Source: Bin87 sp965208015
GTDB taxonomy: Bacteria; Chloroflexota; Dehalococcoidia; Lucifugimonadales; UBA3495
Length of the DNA: 64,000 bases
Reading direction: 5' to 3'
NCBI GenBank assembly: GCA_965208015.1
Contig: OZ242309.1
Location: forward strand, 930,001-994,000
Numbering within the stretch: the stretch's first letter is position 1; the number at the start of each line of letters is the position of its first letter. Below, in pieces: positions 16,734-30,984 of this stretch. Made by a program: the position numbers and the translations under genes. The notes under the pieces are model-generated. The model was not told where the DNA came from, did not search any database, and saw nothing but the letters and a program-made list of their open reading frames with translations.

Positions 16734-18284
16734 TTGCAGTATGACTACATCATCGTCGGCGGTGGTTCGGCAGGATGCGCATTGGCATCGCGCTTAACGG
16801 AAGACGCGAACGTGTCGGTCCTACTTCTCGAGGCGGGCCCGGACTACCCGGATTTCGAACACCTGCCGATCGACTTGAAAGATGGCAACAACGTCTGGCG
16901 TTCCGCGTACGGCCCTCACAGTTGGGGCTATCTGGCCAGGGGCACTCCGCAACAGGAAGAGCCCATAATCATCCCACGCGGCAAAGCCATGGGGGGTTCG
17001 TCCAGCATCAACGGACAGGTGCTGTTCCGCGGGGTGCCCGAGGACTACGACAATTGGGCGATCTGGGGGAACGACGAGTGGTCGTTCACCAAGGTGCTGC
17101 CCTATTTCCGCCGCCTGGAAAACGATCTCGACTTCGGCGGCGACGACTTCCACGGCAATTCCGGCCCGATCCCGGTGCGCCGCTACAAGCGACACGAGTG
17201 GCTGCCCGTCGCAGAAGCGTTCTACGACACGGTACGTGGACTGGGCTTCCCGGAAGACCCCGATCAGAACCACCCGGACTCGGTCGGCATAGCGGCGCGT
17301 CCGCTGAACAACATCGACGGGGTCCGCATGAGCACCTCGTTGACTTACCTGTCCCTCGCCCGCCATCGCATGAACCTGACGGTACGGGGCAACGTGGTGA
17401 CCCGGCGAGTGCTCTTCGAGGGCAAGACCGCAGTGGGCGTAGAAGCGGAAAGCAGTGGCGAGATTTTCGAGGTGTACGGCGACCAAATAATCCTGAGCGC
17501 CGGCGCCATCGGATCTCCCCAGATCTTGTTGCTATCGGGGGTCGGTCCCGCCGACCATCTCAGGGAAATGGGAATACCGCTGGTACATGAACTCACCGGA
17601 GTCGGCGAGAACCTGCGGGACCATCCTGCGGTGTTCAGCCTGTTCCGGGGGGTCGGCGACCCGCCGGATCTCGACGCCCCCAGCATCCAGGTCGCGTTGC
17701 GATACAGCCCGGAGGGCACGGGAACCCGGGGGGACATCCAGCTTTCTCCGCTTCTGATGACCAGCGAGCATCGCCCGGCCAGCGTAAACATTGAGAGCGA
17801 TGATTTCCACTTCGGGTTCAGCGCAGCCTTGCAGAACGCGGCCACAGCCGGTCGCTTGCGCTTGAGCTCCACCGACCCCCACGTCCAGCCGGACTTGTTC
17901 TACGACTACCTGTCCGACCCGGTGGACCGCCAGCGACTGCGGGCGGCGGTGCGCCTGGGCCTGCGGATCGCGGAACAACCCACATTTCGCGAATTCGTCG
18001 CCGAGCGCCTGTCTCCCACAGACGAGGATCTGGCGTCCGACGCTGCGTTGGACCAATGGATGTTGCGCAACGCCTACACCCAGCACCATTCGTCGGGCAC
18101 CTGCAAGATGGGCCCGGGCTCGGACCTGGACGCCGTAGTCGACCAGTATTGCCGGATCTACGGCATGCAGAACATTCGCGTGGTAGACGCGTCGGTGATG
18201 CCCGACGTGATCCGCGCCAACACCAACGCCACGACGATCATGATCGCTGAGCGGGTCGCGGACTTCATCAAGGAAGGCAAATAG
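16734..18284 (+). CDS. GMC-family FAD oxidoreductase (choline dehydrogenase-like)
   Basis: FAD enzyme oxidising an alcohol to an aldehyde. It has 516 residues. The start is TTG 16734, supported by GGGAGG seven bases upstream and by the FAD fold starting at residue 5 (YIIVGGGSAGC). GMC signatures follow: RGKAMGGSSSINGQ, then LSAGAIGSPQILLLSGVG. The active-site region holds the catalytic His (YTQHHSSGTCKMG) and the His/Asn partner position as Asn (RANTNATT). It is a clear paralogue of the gene at 42706-44244. The substrate is unknown. Confidence 0.9.
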   Translation: MQYDYIIVGGGSAGCALASRLTEDANVSVLLLEAGPDYPDFEHLPIDLKDGNNVWRSAYGPHSWGYLARGTPQQEEPIIIPRGKAMGGSSSINGQVLFRGVPEDYDNWAIWGNDEWSFTKVLPYFRRLENDLDFGGDDFHGNSGPIPVRRYKRHEWLPVAEAFYDTVRGLGFPEDPDQNHPDSVGIAARPLNNIDGVRMSTSLTYLSLARHRMNLTVRGNVVTRRVLFEGKTAVGVEAESSGEIFEVYGDQIILSAGAIGSPQILLLSGVGPADHLREMGIPLVHELTGVGENLRDHPAVFSLFRGVGDPPDLDAPSIQVALRYSPEGTGTRGDIQLSPLLMTSEHRPASVNIESDDFHFGFSAALQNAATAGRLRLSSTDPHVQPDLFYDYLSDPVDRQRLRAAVRLGLRIAEQPTFREFVAERLSPTDEDLASDAALDQWMLRNAYTQHHSSGTCKMGPGSDLDAVVDQYCRIYGMQNIRVVDASVMPDVIRANTNATTIMIAERVADFIKEGK

Positions 18285-18363
18285 CACAGTTCCCTCCTCA
18301 GACCCGTGCTTTCGCCACCATCCCAAATTCGACAACAAACACAACGGAGGACGGCACCAACCA

Positions 18364-19779
18364 ATGACTACTTCGGCGACTCGCATCGAACGCGACTCCA
18401 TGGGTGAGATGGAAGTCCCCGCAGACGCCCTTTACGGCGCGTCGACCATGCGGGCGGTTCTGAACTTCCCCATCAGTGACTTGCGCTTTCCCCGGCAGTT
18501 CATACGGGCTCTGGGGCTAATAAAATTGGCCGCAGCCCAAACCAACATGGATCTCGGCGTCCTGGATCCGACGGTCGGCAACGCCATCGTACAGGCGGCG
18601 CAAGAGGTCGCCGATGGCAAGCACGACGATCATTTCGTGCTGGACATCTTCCAGACCGGCTCAGGCACCTCTACCAACACCAATGCCAATGAGGTGATCG
18701 CCAACCGGGCCTCGCAAATCCTGGGCGGCGACCTGGGCTCGCGGTTGGTGCATCCCAACGACAACGTCAACCTAGGGCAATCCTCCAATGACGTCATCCC
18801 CACGGCAATCCACCTGGCGGCCCTCCTGGGGATGAAAGAGGACCTGGCACCGGCGCTGGAGTCGCTGCGGTCAGCGTTGCAGGCGAAAGCCGACGAGTTC
18901 TGGCCGATCATCAAGACAGGCAGGACCCATCTGCAGGACGCTACACCGGTTCGCCTGGGCCAGGAGTTCAGCGGCTACGCCGGCCAGGCGGAATACAGCG
19001 TCACGCGGGTGCGCCGGGCACAGGAAGCCCTGGCGGAAGTGGCCCTGGGCGGCACTGCGGTCGGCACGGGCGTGAACACCCATCCGGAGTTTTCACAACG
19101 GACCTGCGCCCGATTGGCTGAGATGACCGGGGTCTCCATCCGCGAAACGGGCAACCACTTCCAAGCGCAGTCGGCGCTGGACGGCATAGTTGAAGCATCC
19201 GGCCAGTTGAAAACCGTTGCCATCAGCTTGCATAAGATCGCCAACGACATCCGGTTCCTCGGGTGCGGGCCGCGCGCCGGTTTGGGAGAAATCAACGTGC
19301 CTGAGGTCCAGCCGGGAAGCAGCATCATGCCGGGCAAGGTTAACCCGGTGATTTCTGAGTCGGTTATCCAGGTCGCCGCCCACGTCGTGGGCAACGACGC
19401 AGCGGTCGCCCTGGCCGGCGCCGGCGGCTATTTCGAGCTGAACACCATGATGCCCTTAGCGGCGTACAACCTCCTGCAGTCGGTGTCGTTGCTGGCTGCC
19501 TCGGCGGGCAATTTCGCGGACCAGTGCGTGGTCGGGATCACCGCGACGGATACGGGTCCTGCCATGGTGGAAAAGGGCTTGATGCTGGGCACGGCGTTGG
19601 CCCCGTCCATTGGTTATGACGCCGCCGCAGGCATCGCCAAGAAGGCCGCCGAAACGGGAGGCACCATCCGGGAGATCGCCCGGAGCGACACCTCTCTCAG
19701 CGAAGCCGAACTGGACGCCCTGCTCAACCCGGAGGAGATGACCAAACCGAGTCTCGAAGTTCGGGGTGGAGGCGGATAA
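18364..19779 (+). CDS. fumC: Class II fumarate hydratase
   Basis: Iron-independent fumarase of the TCA cycle, interconverting fumarate and malate. It has 471 residues, the usual length. Family motifs are GSGTSTNTNANEV, then GRTHLQDATPVRLGQEFSGY, and the signature loop GSSIMPGKVNPV carrying the catalytic Ser. ATG 18364 follows ACGGAGGACGG by several bases. It is followed by a palindromic repeat that may end the transcript. Confidence 0.95.
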   Translation: MTTSATRIERDSMGEMEVPADALYGASTMRAVLNFPISDLRFPRQFIRALGLIKLAAAQTNMDLGVLDPTVGNAIVQAAQEVADGKHDDHFVLDIFQTGSGTSTNTNANEVIANRASQILGGDLGSRLVHPNDNVNLGQSSNDVIPTAIHLAALLGMKEDLAPALESLRSALQAKADEFWPIIKTGRTHLQDATPVRLGQEFSGYAGQAEYSVTRVRRAQEALAEVALGGTAVGTGVNTHPEFSQRTCARLAEMTGVSIRETGNHFQAQSALDGIVEASGQLKTVAISLHKIANDIRFLGCGPRAGLGEINVPEVQPGSSIMPGKVNPVISESVIQVAAHVVGNDAAVALAGAGGYFELNTMMPLAAYNLLQSVSLLAASAGNFADQCVVGITATDTGPAMVEKGLMLGTALAPSIGYDAAAGIAKKAAETGGTIREIARSDTSLSEAELDALLNPEEMTKPSLEVRGGGG

Positions 19780-19782
19780 AAT

Positions 19783-19892
19783 CGTCAGAATCAGGATTTG
19801 CCGGATTCAGGGATTATCAAGATTGAGCAGGTGGCGGAGAGCATCACCAGAATCCTGAAAATCCCATAATCCAGTGAATCTCGATTCTGACG
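19783..19892. repeat. 110-base element with inverted ends, rich in ATCAGGATT/AATCCTGA motifs
   Basis: The ends CGTCAGAATC (19783-19792) and GATTCTGACG (19883-19892) are perfect inverted repeats. The interior has further near-palindromic AATCAGGATT and AGAATCCTGA stretches. It is non-coding and looks like a small degraded mobile or structural repeat. Confidence 0.5.
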
Positions 19893-19930
19893 ACGACTTT
19901 GGAAAGTCCCGAAACTCGACGGCTTTCAGA

Positions 19931-19958
19931 TTGACAAATCTGTTCCAAATCGGATAAT
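19931..19958 (+). promoter_or_regulatory. Sigma-70 type promoter for rpoBC
   Basis: TTGACA at 19931-19936 and GATAAT at 19953-19958 are separated by 16 bases. It lies about 200 bases before the rpoB start with no other gene between, so it is the most likely rpoBC promoter. A second reading of the -10 (TAATCT, 18-base spacer) is possible. Confidence 0.6.
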
Positions 19959-20159
19959 CTATTGGCACTTTCAATATATGCGCAGAATACTCATCGCTCT
20001 GATTTTTTGAAGTTCCGCCTGCTCCCTCAGCCCTAACTGGCCCTTCGATGCGGCTTGCCGGCAGCGGTAGGCCGTGTCTTCGTGTCTGCTCGTGAACCAC
20101 GGAGGAGCAGGCAAAATTTCGTTAACCACCCACTGCGCACCCATCAGGAGGGTCGTTTC

Positions 20160-23100
20160 ATGGTCTTGACCCGTAAACGCTCAGGCAGGAATGAACGCGG
20201 TCTGTCCGCTCGCGACGTGAAAACCTATTCGGATTCCAGCATCGCGAACGTTCTGGACGTGCCCAATCTCATTAGAAGCCAGATCGAATCCTTCGACTGG
20301 TTCAAGACAAACGGACTGGCAGAGACTTTCCGGGACTGCTCACCTATCGTCGCCGGCATAACCCGGCGATTCGCCAATGGCGAGGCGTCGCGCCGGGCCG
20401 AGAGGTTCGAGCTGTATTTCCTGGACCACTGGTTCGACGCGCCGCAGTTCAGTCCGGAGGAGTGCCGAGAGCGCGAGATTACCTTTTCCCAGCCGTTGTA
20501 TGTCAAAGCGCAGTTGCGAGACCAGGAAACGGGCGAGATCACCGAATCTGACATCTTCTTCGGCGACGTGCCGATGATGACCGAAACCGGCACTTTCATC
20601 ATCAACGGCGCAGAGCGGGTGCTCGTCAGCCAACTCCAGCGCGCCCCCGGCGTGTACTTCGAACGCGAGCCGTCGCAGGATCCGGCGTGCCCGGAATGCG
20701 GGAAATTGGAAAACTGGTACTACAAGGCCCGCATATCGGCCAGCCGCGGCGCTCGCATCGAGCTGTCCACCTGGACCCACTACTACGCCCGCCGCCGCAA
20801 CCTTCCGGAAACGATCACGGTCAGCGTCGACCGACGCCGCCGCATGGGTGTGTCCACGTTCCTCTACGCCTTGGGCATTGTGAGCGCCGAGGAGATGAGG
20901 GCGCTGTTCGAGCAAGTGGACAACCACGAATGCCGCCGCTTCGTCGCCGGCGCTGAGCCGGCCGAAGACCGCGACTACAATCCTCGCGACGAGGAACTCC
21001 GGTCATTGTGGGACCGTATGCACCCTGACCGCGAGTTCGACAGCCAGCAGGCCTATCGCATCGGCCTGGCCCAGCGGAACTTGTACAAGTGGCTGCGGCC
21101 CGGAGAACCGGCGGTACAGGTAGATGCCGCCTGCACTTTCGTACTGAACCACTTCTACGACGGCCGGCGTTTCGACCTCGGCGAAGTCGGACGCATTAAA
21201 GTGGACCAGCGCCTGGGCCGATCCAGCTCGCAGATCCTGACCGAACACCAGAAGAACATCCTCGACCTCGTGCGCAACCGAATGGAAAACGGCGACGGAG
21301 CCACGCCCGCGCAAATTTTCGAGGCGTCGGGCCGGGAGCACCGGATACTTTCAGATCGTGATGTCGACGCTCTGATCAACTACGGATACCTGGCGCGACG
21401 GGCCGACCGACGGATCGTACCCGTCGACCTGTTCGAAGGACAGTCAGACGACGAGCAGACCGTTCGCGTGGAGACCTACGACGCCGCCAACACCGGTACG
21501 ATCCTGTCTCTCATTAGAACGCAGGAAGACGGCGCCCGCACGGTTCGGGTAGAACAGCAGGTCACCGAGACCCTGGGAGATCCGGTGGCCATTGCCACGC
21601 AACCGATCTTTGGCGGTTCCGCGTCCGACGACGCCATTTCCCGCGGCGAAGTCGCCATTATGAAGAACCGTTTTCTGGCCGGCGACAGCATCGTCGAAGC
21701 GGGCCAGTTGATCTACGCCGAGCGCGTCAGCCAGGGTCCGTTCCAGTCGTGGCGGCTCACGCCGGTCCGCGCTCGAGCTTCGCGTATCGTCGGTGTGGTA
21801 ACCGAGGTGAATTGCGGCGCCAACGGCAACATGCACAAGGTCCGGTTCAATCTCCCGGGCATCGAATTGGACGAGCGCCGCGTGCTTGACCTGATGGATA
21901 TTGTCGACACGCTGGAGGCGTTGATCACGCAGCACGTCGCCAACGGCGAGCCTCGGGACAACATTGACCACCTGGGCAACCGTCGCGTACGCGTGGCCGG
22001 CGAACTGATGCGCGATCAGGTGCGCATTGGCCTGCTCCGCATGCACCGGATGTTCCAGGACCGGGTCGGCCGCCTGGAAAAACCCGAGGATGCCGTCCCG
22101 GCGAAGCTGGTAAACGTACGACCGGTCACCGGCGCCATCAGGGAGTTCTTCGGCGGCGACAAGCTCTCGCAGTTCATGGACCAGACCAACCCGCTGGCGG
22201 AGTTGACTCACAAGCGCCGCCTCTCCGCGTTGGGCCGCGGCGGCCTCACCCGGGAACGTGCGGGCTTCGACGTGCGCGACGTGCACGCGTCGCACTACGG
22301 TCGCATCTGTCCCATCGAGACCCCGGAAGGAGCCAACATCGGCCTGTTGAGCAGCCTGGCCGCCTACGCCCGGATTGACCGGCTGGGGTTCATCGAGACT
22401 CCCTATTGGCCTGTAATCAAACAGTTGTGGCTGGGCGACTGCCGCACTCCCGGATTGCCCGGATATTTTGATCCCATCGGCCACAAGGTGGCCGCAGACG
22501 TAAGCACCCGCAAGGGTGAAGTTATCGTCTCGGCCGGCGATACGATCACCGAGGATCATTGGCGCCGGCTCCGGCGGTTGTCCGGAGACCTCGCCATCGA
22601 TGTCGCGCCATTTGTTGACACTCGTCCCGAGAGCGTCCAGTACCTGACTGCCGACCTTGAAGAGCAATATCGGATCGCGCAAGCCAACTCCGGCTTCGAC
22701 GATCTGTACCAGTTCACCGACGAGTTGGTCGAGGTGCGCGAAGGAGACAACTACCGTTTGGCTCCCCCGGCCACGGTGGAATACGCCGACGTGTCTCCCC
22801 TCCAGATCATGAGCGTGTCAGCGGCGTTGATCCCGTTCCTTGAACACGACGACGCCAACCGCGCCCTTATGGGATGCAACATGCAGCGGCAAGCGGTGCC
22901 CCTGCTCCAGCCTCAGGCCCCCATCGTCGGCACCGGCATCGAAAGCCGGGTGGCGCGGGATAGCGGACAGGTGCTGCTGTCGCGCGTCCGGGGTTCTGTG
23001 GTGTCGGTGAACGGGCGCGAGATCGTCGTCGTGGATGACGCGGGCCGGGAGCACGCGCACCGGCTGATCAAGTTCGCAAGGACCAATCAGGGCACCTGCC

Positions 23101-24716
23101 TGAACCAGCGGCCCGTTGTACAGAAGGGGGACCACGTCAACGTGGGCGACACGCTGGCTGACAGTTCTTCCACCGACGGCGGCGAGTTGGCTCTGGGCCA
23201 GAATGTGCTCGTGGCGTTCATGTCTTGGGAAGGCTACAACTACGAGGACGCCATCATCATCAGCGAACGCCTGGTCAAGGACGACCAGTTCACCTCCGTT
23301 CACATTGAGAAGTACGAGGTTGAAAGCCGGTCGACCAAGCTGGGTGACGAGGAAATCACCCGTGACATTCCCAATGTGGGTGAAGGCAACCTGAGGGACC
23401 TGGACGAACGCGGGATCATCAGGATCGGCGCGGACGTCGGCCCCGGCGACATCCTCGTCGGCAAGGTCACTCCAAAAGGCGAAACCGAAATGACGGCCGA
23501 GGAACGCCTGCTGCGCGCCATCTTCGGCGAAAAGTCCAAGGATGTCCGCGATACTTCTCTTCGGGTTCCGCACGGCCAGCGCGGCAAGGTTATCGGTGTG
23601 AAAGCGCTCAGCCGCGAAAAGCGCGGCGATGAGCAGCCCGGAGACCAGTTGCCGCCGGACGTCAACGAGGCTATCCGCGTCTGGGTCGCGCAGACCCGCA
23701 AGATCTCCGTCGGCGACAAGATGGCCGGTCGGCACGGCAACAAGGGCGTCGTTTCACGCATTCTGCCCGAAGAGGACATGCCGTTCTTGCCGGACGGTAC
23801 GCCGGTCGACATCATCCTCAACCCCATCGGCGTGCCTTCGCGCATGAACCTGGGCCAAGTGCTGGAAAGCCATCTGGGCTGGGCGGCGCGGAGTTTGAAC
23901 TTCCAAGCCCTTACCCCCGTGTTCGAGGGCGCTGACGACGACAACATCGAAGACTCGCTGGCCCGCTGGTGGTTTGCCGAGCAGGCCAAGGCCGCTGACA
24001 ACAGCGCCGACCCCGAGGGCGAAATCGACCTCCGAAAGGTCTACGCCTGGCTGCGAGAGCAGGGCTTCGATCCGGAAGCCATCTACGACGAGACCCGGCA
24101 CGGCCTTGCGCGCGAGGCGTGTCTGTACCTCTGGCTCAGGGACGTAGCCGGGGAAAACCCTGCCGGCCTCGGGCTGGCGGAACTGCACCAAATGGCGCTG
24201 GACGTGCACCGCGACAAGCTGATTTCGCCACCGACGTTTGCCAAGTTCCAACTCTACGACGGCAGGTCCGGCGAGCCTTTCGACCAGCCGGTCGCCGTCG
24301 GCAGCATCTACATGCTGAAATTGATCCACCTGGTCGAGGACAAGATCCACGCCAGGTCCACCGGCCCGTACTCCATGATCACCCAGCAGCCTCTGGGCGG
24401 CAAAGCCCAGTTCGGCGGCCAGCGTTTCGGTGAGATGGAAGTCTGGGCCCTGGAAGCCTACTCGGCCGCGCACAACCTCCAGGAGGTCCTGACAATCAAA
24501 TCCGACGACGTAACCGGTCGGGTAAATACCTACGAATCCATCGTCAAGGGCAACCCCATCACCCAACCCGGCATCCCGGAATCCTTCAACGTCTTGCTCA
24601 AGGAGCTCCAGAGTTTGGGGCTGAATGTGAGACTGGAGGACGAAGAGGAGCAGGAAGACGGCAGCCTGGGTCTGCCTGGCGAAGACGACTATCTCTTCAC
24701 CGCGGAGGTCAACTAG
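20160..24716 (+). CDS. rpoB: DNA-directed RNA polymerase beta subunit
   Basis: Catalytic core subunit of RNA polymerase, 1518 residues from ATG 20160 (AGGAGG about 8 bases upstream); longer upstream starts are unlikely. The rifampicin region QFMDQTNPLAELTHKRRL, followed by SALG, keeps Gln, Asp, His and Ser at the usual resistance positions, so wild-type sensitivity is predicted. GDKMAGRHGNKGVV and the C-terminal GGKAQFGGQRFGEMEVWALE are intact. Unusually, a CPEC pair sits in the N-terminal lobe (residues about 177-180) before a short extension. rplJL genes are not upstream. rpoC begins four bases after the stop. Confidence 0.97.
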   Translation: MVLTRKRSGRNERGLSARDVKTYSDSSIANVLDVPNLIRSQIESFDWFKTNGLAETFRDCSPIVAGITRRFANGEASRRAERFELYFLDHWFDAPQFSPEECREREITFSQPLYVKAQLRDQETGEITESDIFFGDVPMMTETGTFIINGAERVLVSQLQRAPGVYFEREPSQDPACPECGKLENWYYKARISASRGARIELSTWTHYYARRRNLPETITVSVDRRRRMGVSTFLYALGIVSAEEMRALFEQVDNHECRRFVAGAEPAEDRDYNPRDEELRSLWDRMHPDREFDSQQAYRIGLAQRNLYKWLRPGEPAVQVDAACTFVLNHFYDGRRFDLGEVGRIKVDQRLGRSSSQILTEHQKNILDLVRNRMENGDGATPAQIFEASGREHRILSDRDVDALINYGYLARRADRRIVPVDLFEGQSDDEQTVRVETYDAANTGTILSLIRTQEDGARTVRVEQQVTETLGDPVAIATQPIFGGSASDDAISRGEVAIMKNRFLAGDSIVEAGQLIYAERVSQGPFQSWRLTPVRARASRIVGVVTEVNCGANGNMHKVRFNLPGIELDERRVLDLMDIVDTLEALITQHVANGEPRDNIDHLGNRRVRVAGELMRDQVRIGLLRMHRMFQDRVGRLEKPEDAVPAKLVNVRPVTGAIREFFGGDKLSQFMDQTNPLAELTHKRRLSALGRGGLTRERAGFDVRDVHASHYGRICPIETPEGANIGLLSSLAAYARIDRLGFIETPYWPVIKQLWLGDCRTPGLPGYFDPIGHKVAADVSTRKGEVIVSAGDTITEDHWRRLRRLSGDLAIDVAPFVDTRPESVQYLTADLEEQYRIAQANSGFDDLYQFTDELVEVREGDNYRLAPPATVEYADVSPLQIMSVSAALIPFLEHDDANRALMGCNMQRQAVPLLQPQAPIVGTGIESRVARDSGQVLLSRVRGSVVSVNGREIVVVDDAGREHAHRLIKFARTNQGTCLNQRPVVQKGDHVNVGDTLADSSSTDGGELALGQNVLVAFMSWEGYNYEDAIIISERLVKDDQFTSVHIEKYEVESRSTKLGDEEITRDIPNVGEGNLRDLDERGIIRIGADVGPGDILVGKVTPKGETEMTAEERLLRAIFGEKSKDVRDTSLRVPHGQRGKVIGVKALSREKRGDEQPGDQLPPDVNEAIRVWVAQTRKISVGDKMAGRHGNKGVVSRILPEEDMPFLPDGTPVDIILNPIGVPSRMNLGQVLESHLGWAARSLNFQALTPVFEGADDDNIEDSLARWWFAEQAKAADNSADPEGEIDLRKVYAWLREQGFDPEAIYDETRHGLAREACLYLWLRDVAGENPAGLGLAELHQMALDVHRDKLISPPTFAKFQLYDGRSGEPFDQPVAVGSIYMLKLIHLVEDKIHARSTGPYSMITQQPLGGKAQFGGQRFGEMEVWALEAYSAAHNLQEVLTIKSDDVTGRVNTYESIVKGNPITQPGIPESFNVLLKELQSLGLNVRLEDEEEQEDGSLGLPGEDDYLFTAEVN

Positions 24717-24719
24717 ATT

Positions 24720-29918
<5,199 letters not shown>

Positions 29919-29943
29919 TTGGCGGCAAACCAGCATTAACCAG

Positions 29944-29971
29944 GTAGGGGCGAACCAAAATTCGCCCCTAC
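29944..29971. terminator. GGGGCGA-type palindrome after rpoC
   Basis: A perfect 11-base stem (GTAGGGGCGAA / TTCGCCCCTAC, loop CCAAAA) lies 26 bases after the rpoC stop. There is no strong U-tract. It belongs to the palindrome family seen at 40268-40295, 46074-46096 and 49917-49942 and probably ends rpoBC transcription. Confidence 0.55.
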
Positions 29972-29998
29972 TTCATGCCGAAGGAGCCACTGCACACC

Positions 29999-30979
29999 AT
30001 GAACTTGTCCGTCGATCTGGCGCCGCGCAAACCCGAAGGATTGCCGTTGAGCAATCCAGTCATGATCGCGTCCGGCACCTTCGGATACGACGGGTACGGG
30101 CGCGGCCTGGCTGCGGATACTCCGCTAGCATCCCTGGGCGCAGTATTGCCCAAGACCTTCACCCGCAACCCGCGACTGGGAAACCCGGAGCCGCGCTGGT
30201 TTCCCGCGTCGTTCCGGGAAGGCCTGGAGGCGGGCGAGACCACCTTGCTGAACTCGGTGGGCCTAACCAACCCGGGGATCGAAGCGGCGATGACCTACTT
30301 GGCTCCACAATGGGCGGAATTGAACGCAAACATCGTGATGAGCATCGCCGGTGACTCCCCGGAACAATGGGAGGAGATGACCTCGTTCACCCGAGGGGTG
30401 AGAGGGTTTTCGGCGATTGAACTGAACCTCAGTTGCCCCAACGTTGACGACGGCGCGATGTTCAGCCACTATCCTCGCCTGACGGAGGCTGCCATCTCTG
30501 GTGTCCGCCGCCAAACGGATTTGCCGATATGGGCCAAGCTGTCTCCCAACGTGCCCGACATCACTGAGATTGCCCATGCCGCGGTTGAGGCCGGCGCCGA
30601 CGCGCTCACCATCTCCAACACCATCCCGGCGATGCACGTCGATGTGGGATCCGGGCGGGCGGTGTTGGGCACCGGGTACGGGGGACTTTCGGGCCCAGCT
30701 TTGCGTCCCATTGCCATGGCGCTGGTGAACAAGGCGGCTCAGGCGGTGGACGTGCCCATCATTGGCGTGGGCGGCATCATGACTGGGCGACATGCTGCCG
30801 AGTACCTCATGGCGGGGGCCACCGCGGTCCAGATAGGCAGCGCAAACCTGGCGGACCTGAACGCGCCGTTCCGCATATTGACCGAACTCGAAGAACTGCT
30901 GACCCTCTGGGAAGTGGAAAACGTGCGCCAGATCATCGGCGCCGCCTGGTGGAACGAAACGCCGGCATTGTCAGACTAG
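29999..30979 (+). CDS. pyrD: Dihydroorotate dehydrogenase, class 1 (PyrD 1B type)
   Basis: FMN enzyme of pyrimidine synthesis oxidising dihydroorotate to orotate in the cytosol. ATG 29999 is chosen because AAGGAG lies 12 bases upstream; ATG 29975 is in the preceding palindrome's flank. In 326 residues one sees NPVMIASGTFGYDGYG, then TKTFTRNP-like PKTFTRNPRLGNP, the NLSCPN motif with the catalytic Cys typical of class 1, TISNTI, GGLSGPALRPIAM and the FMN phosphate loop GVGGIMTGRHAAEYLMAGA. The 1B partner PyrK is not adjacent. Confidence 0.9.
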   Translation: MNLSVDLAPRKPEGLPLSNPVMIASGTFGYDGYGRGLAADTPLASLGAVLPKTFTRNPRLGNPEPRWFPASFREGLEAGETTLLNSVGLTNPGIEAAMTYLAPQWAELNANIVMSIAGDSPEQWEEMTSFTRGVRGFSAIELNLSCPNVDDGAMFSHYPRLTEAAISGVRRQTDLPIWAKLSPNVPDITEIAHAAVEAGADALTISNTIPAMHVDVGSGRAVLGTGYGGLSGPALRPIAMALVNKAAQAVDVPIIGVGGIMTGRHAAEYLMAGATAVQIGSANLADLNAPFRILTELEELLTLWEVENVRQIIGAAWWNETPALSD

Positions 30980-30984
30980 CCGCA

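Larger units (their letters stand above)
19780..20159. other. fumC-rpoB intergenic region
   Basis: This 380-base gap contains a 110-base element bounded by inverted 10-base arms (19783-19892), a good sigma-70 promoter for rpoBC (19931-19958), a leader of about 195 bases, and an AGGAGG site (near 20147) for rpoB. No gene is seen. Confidence 0.65.

Noticed and set aside
21444..22682. 412-codon open frame opposite rpoB
   Set aside because: Antisense shadow of a certain gene, with no family resemblance.
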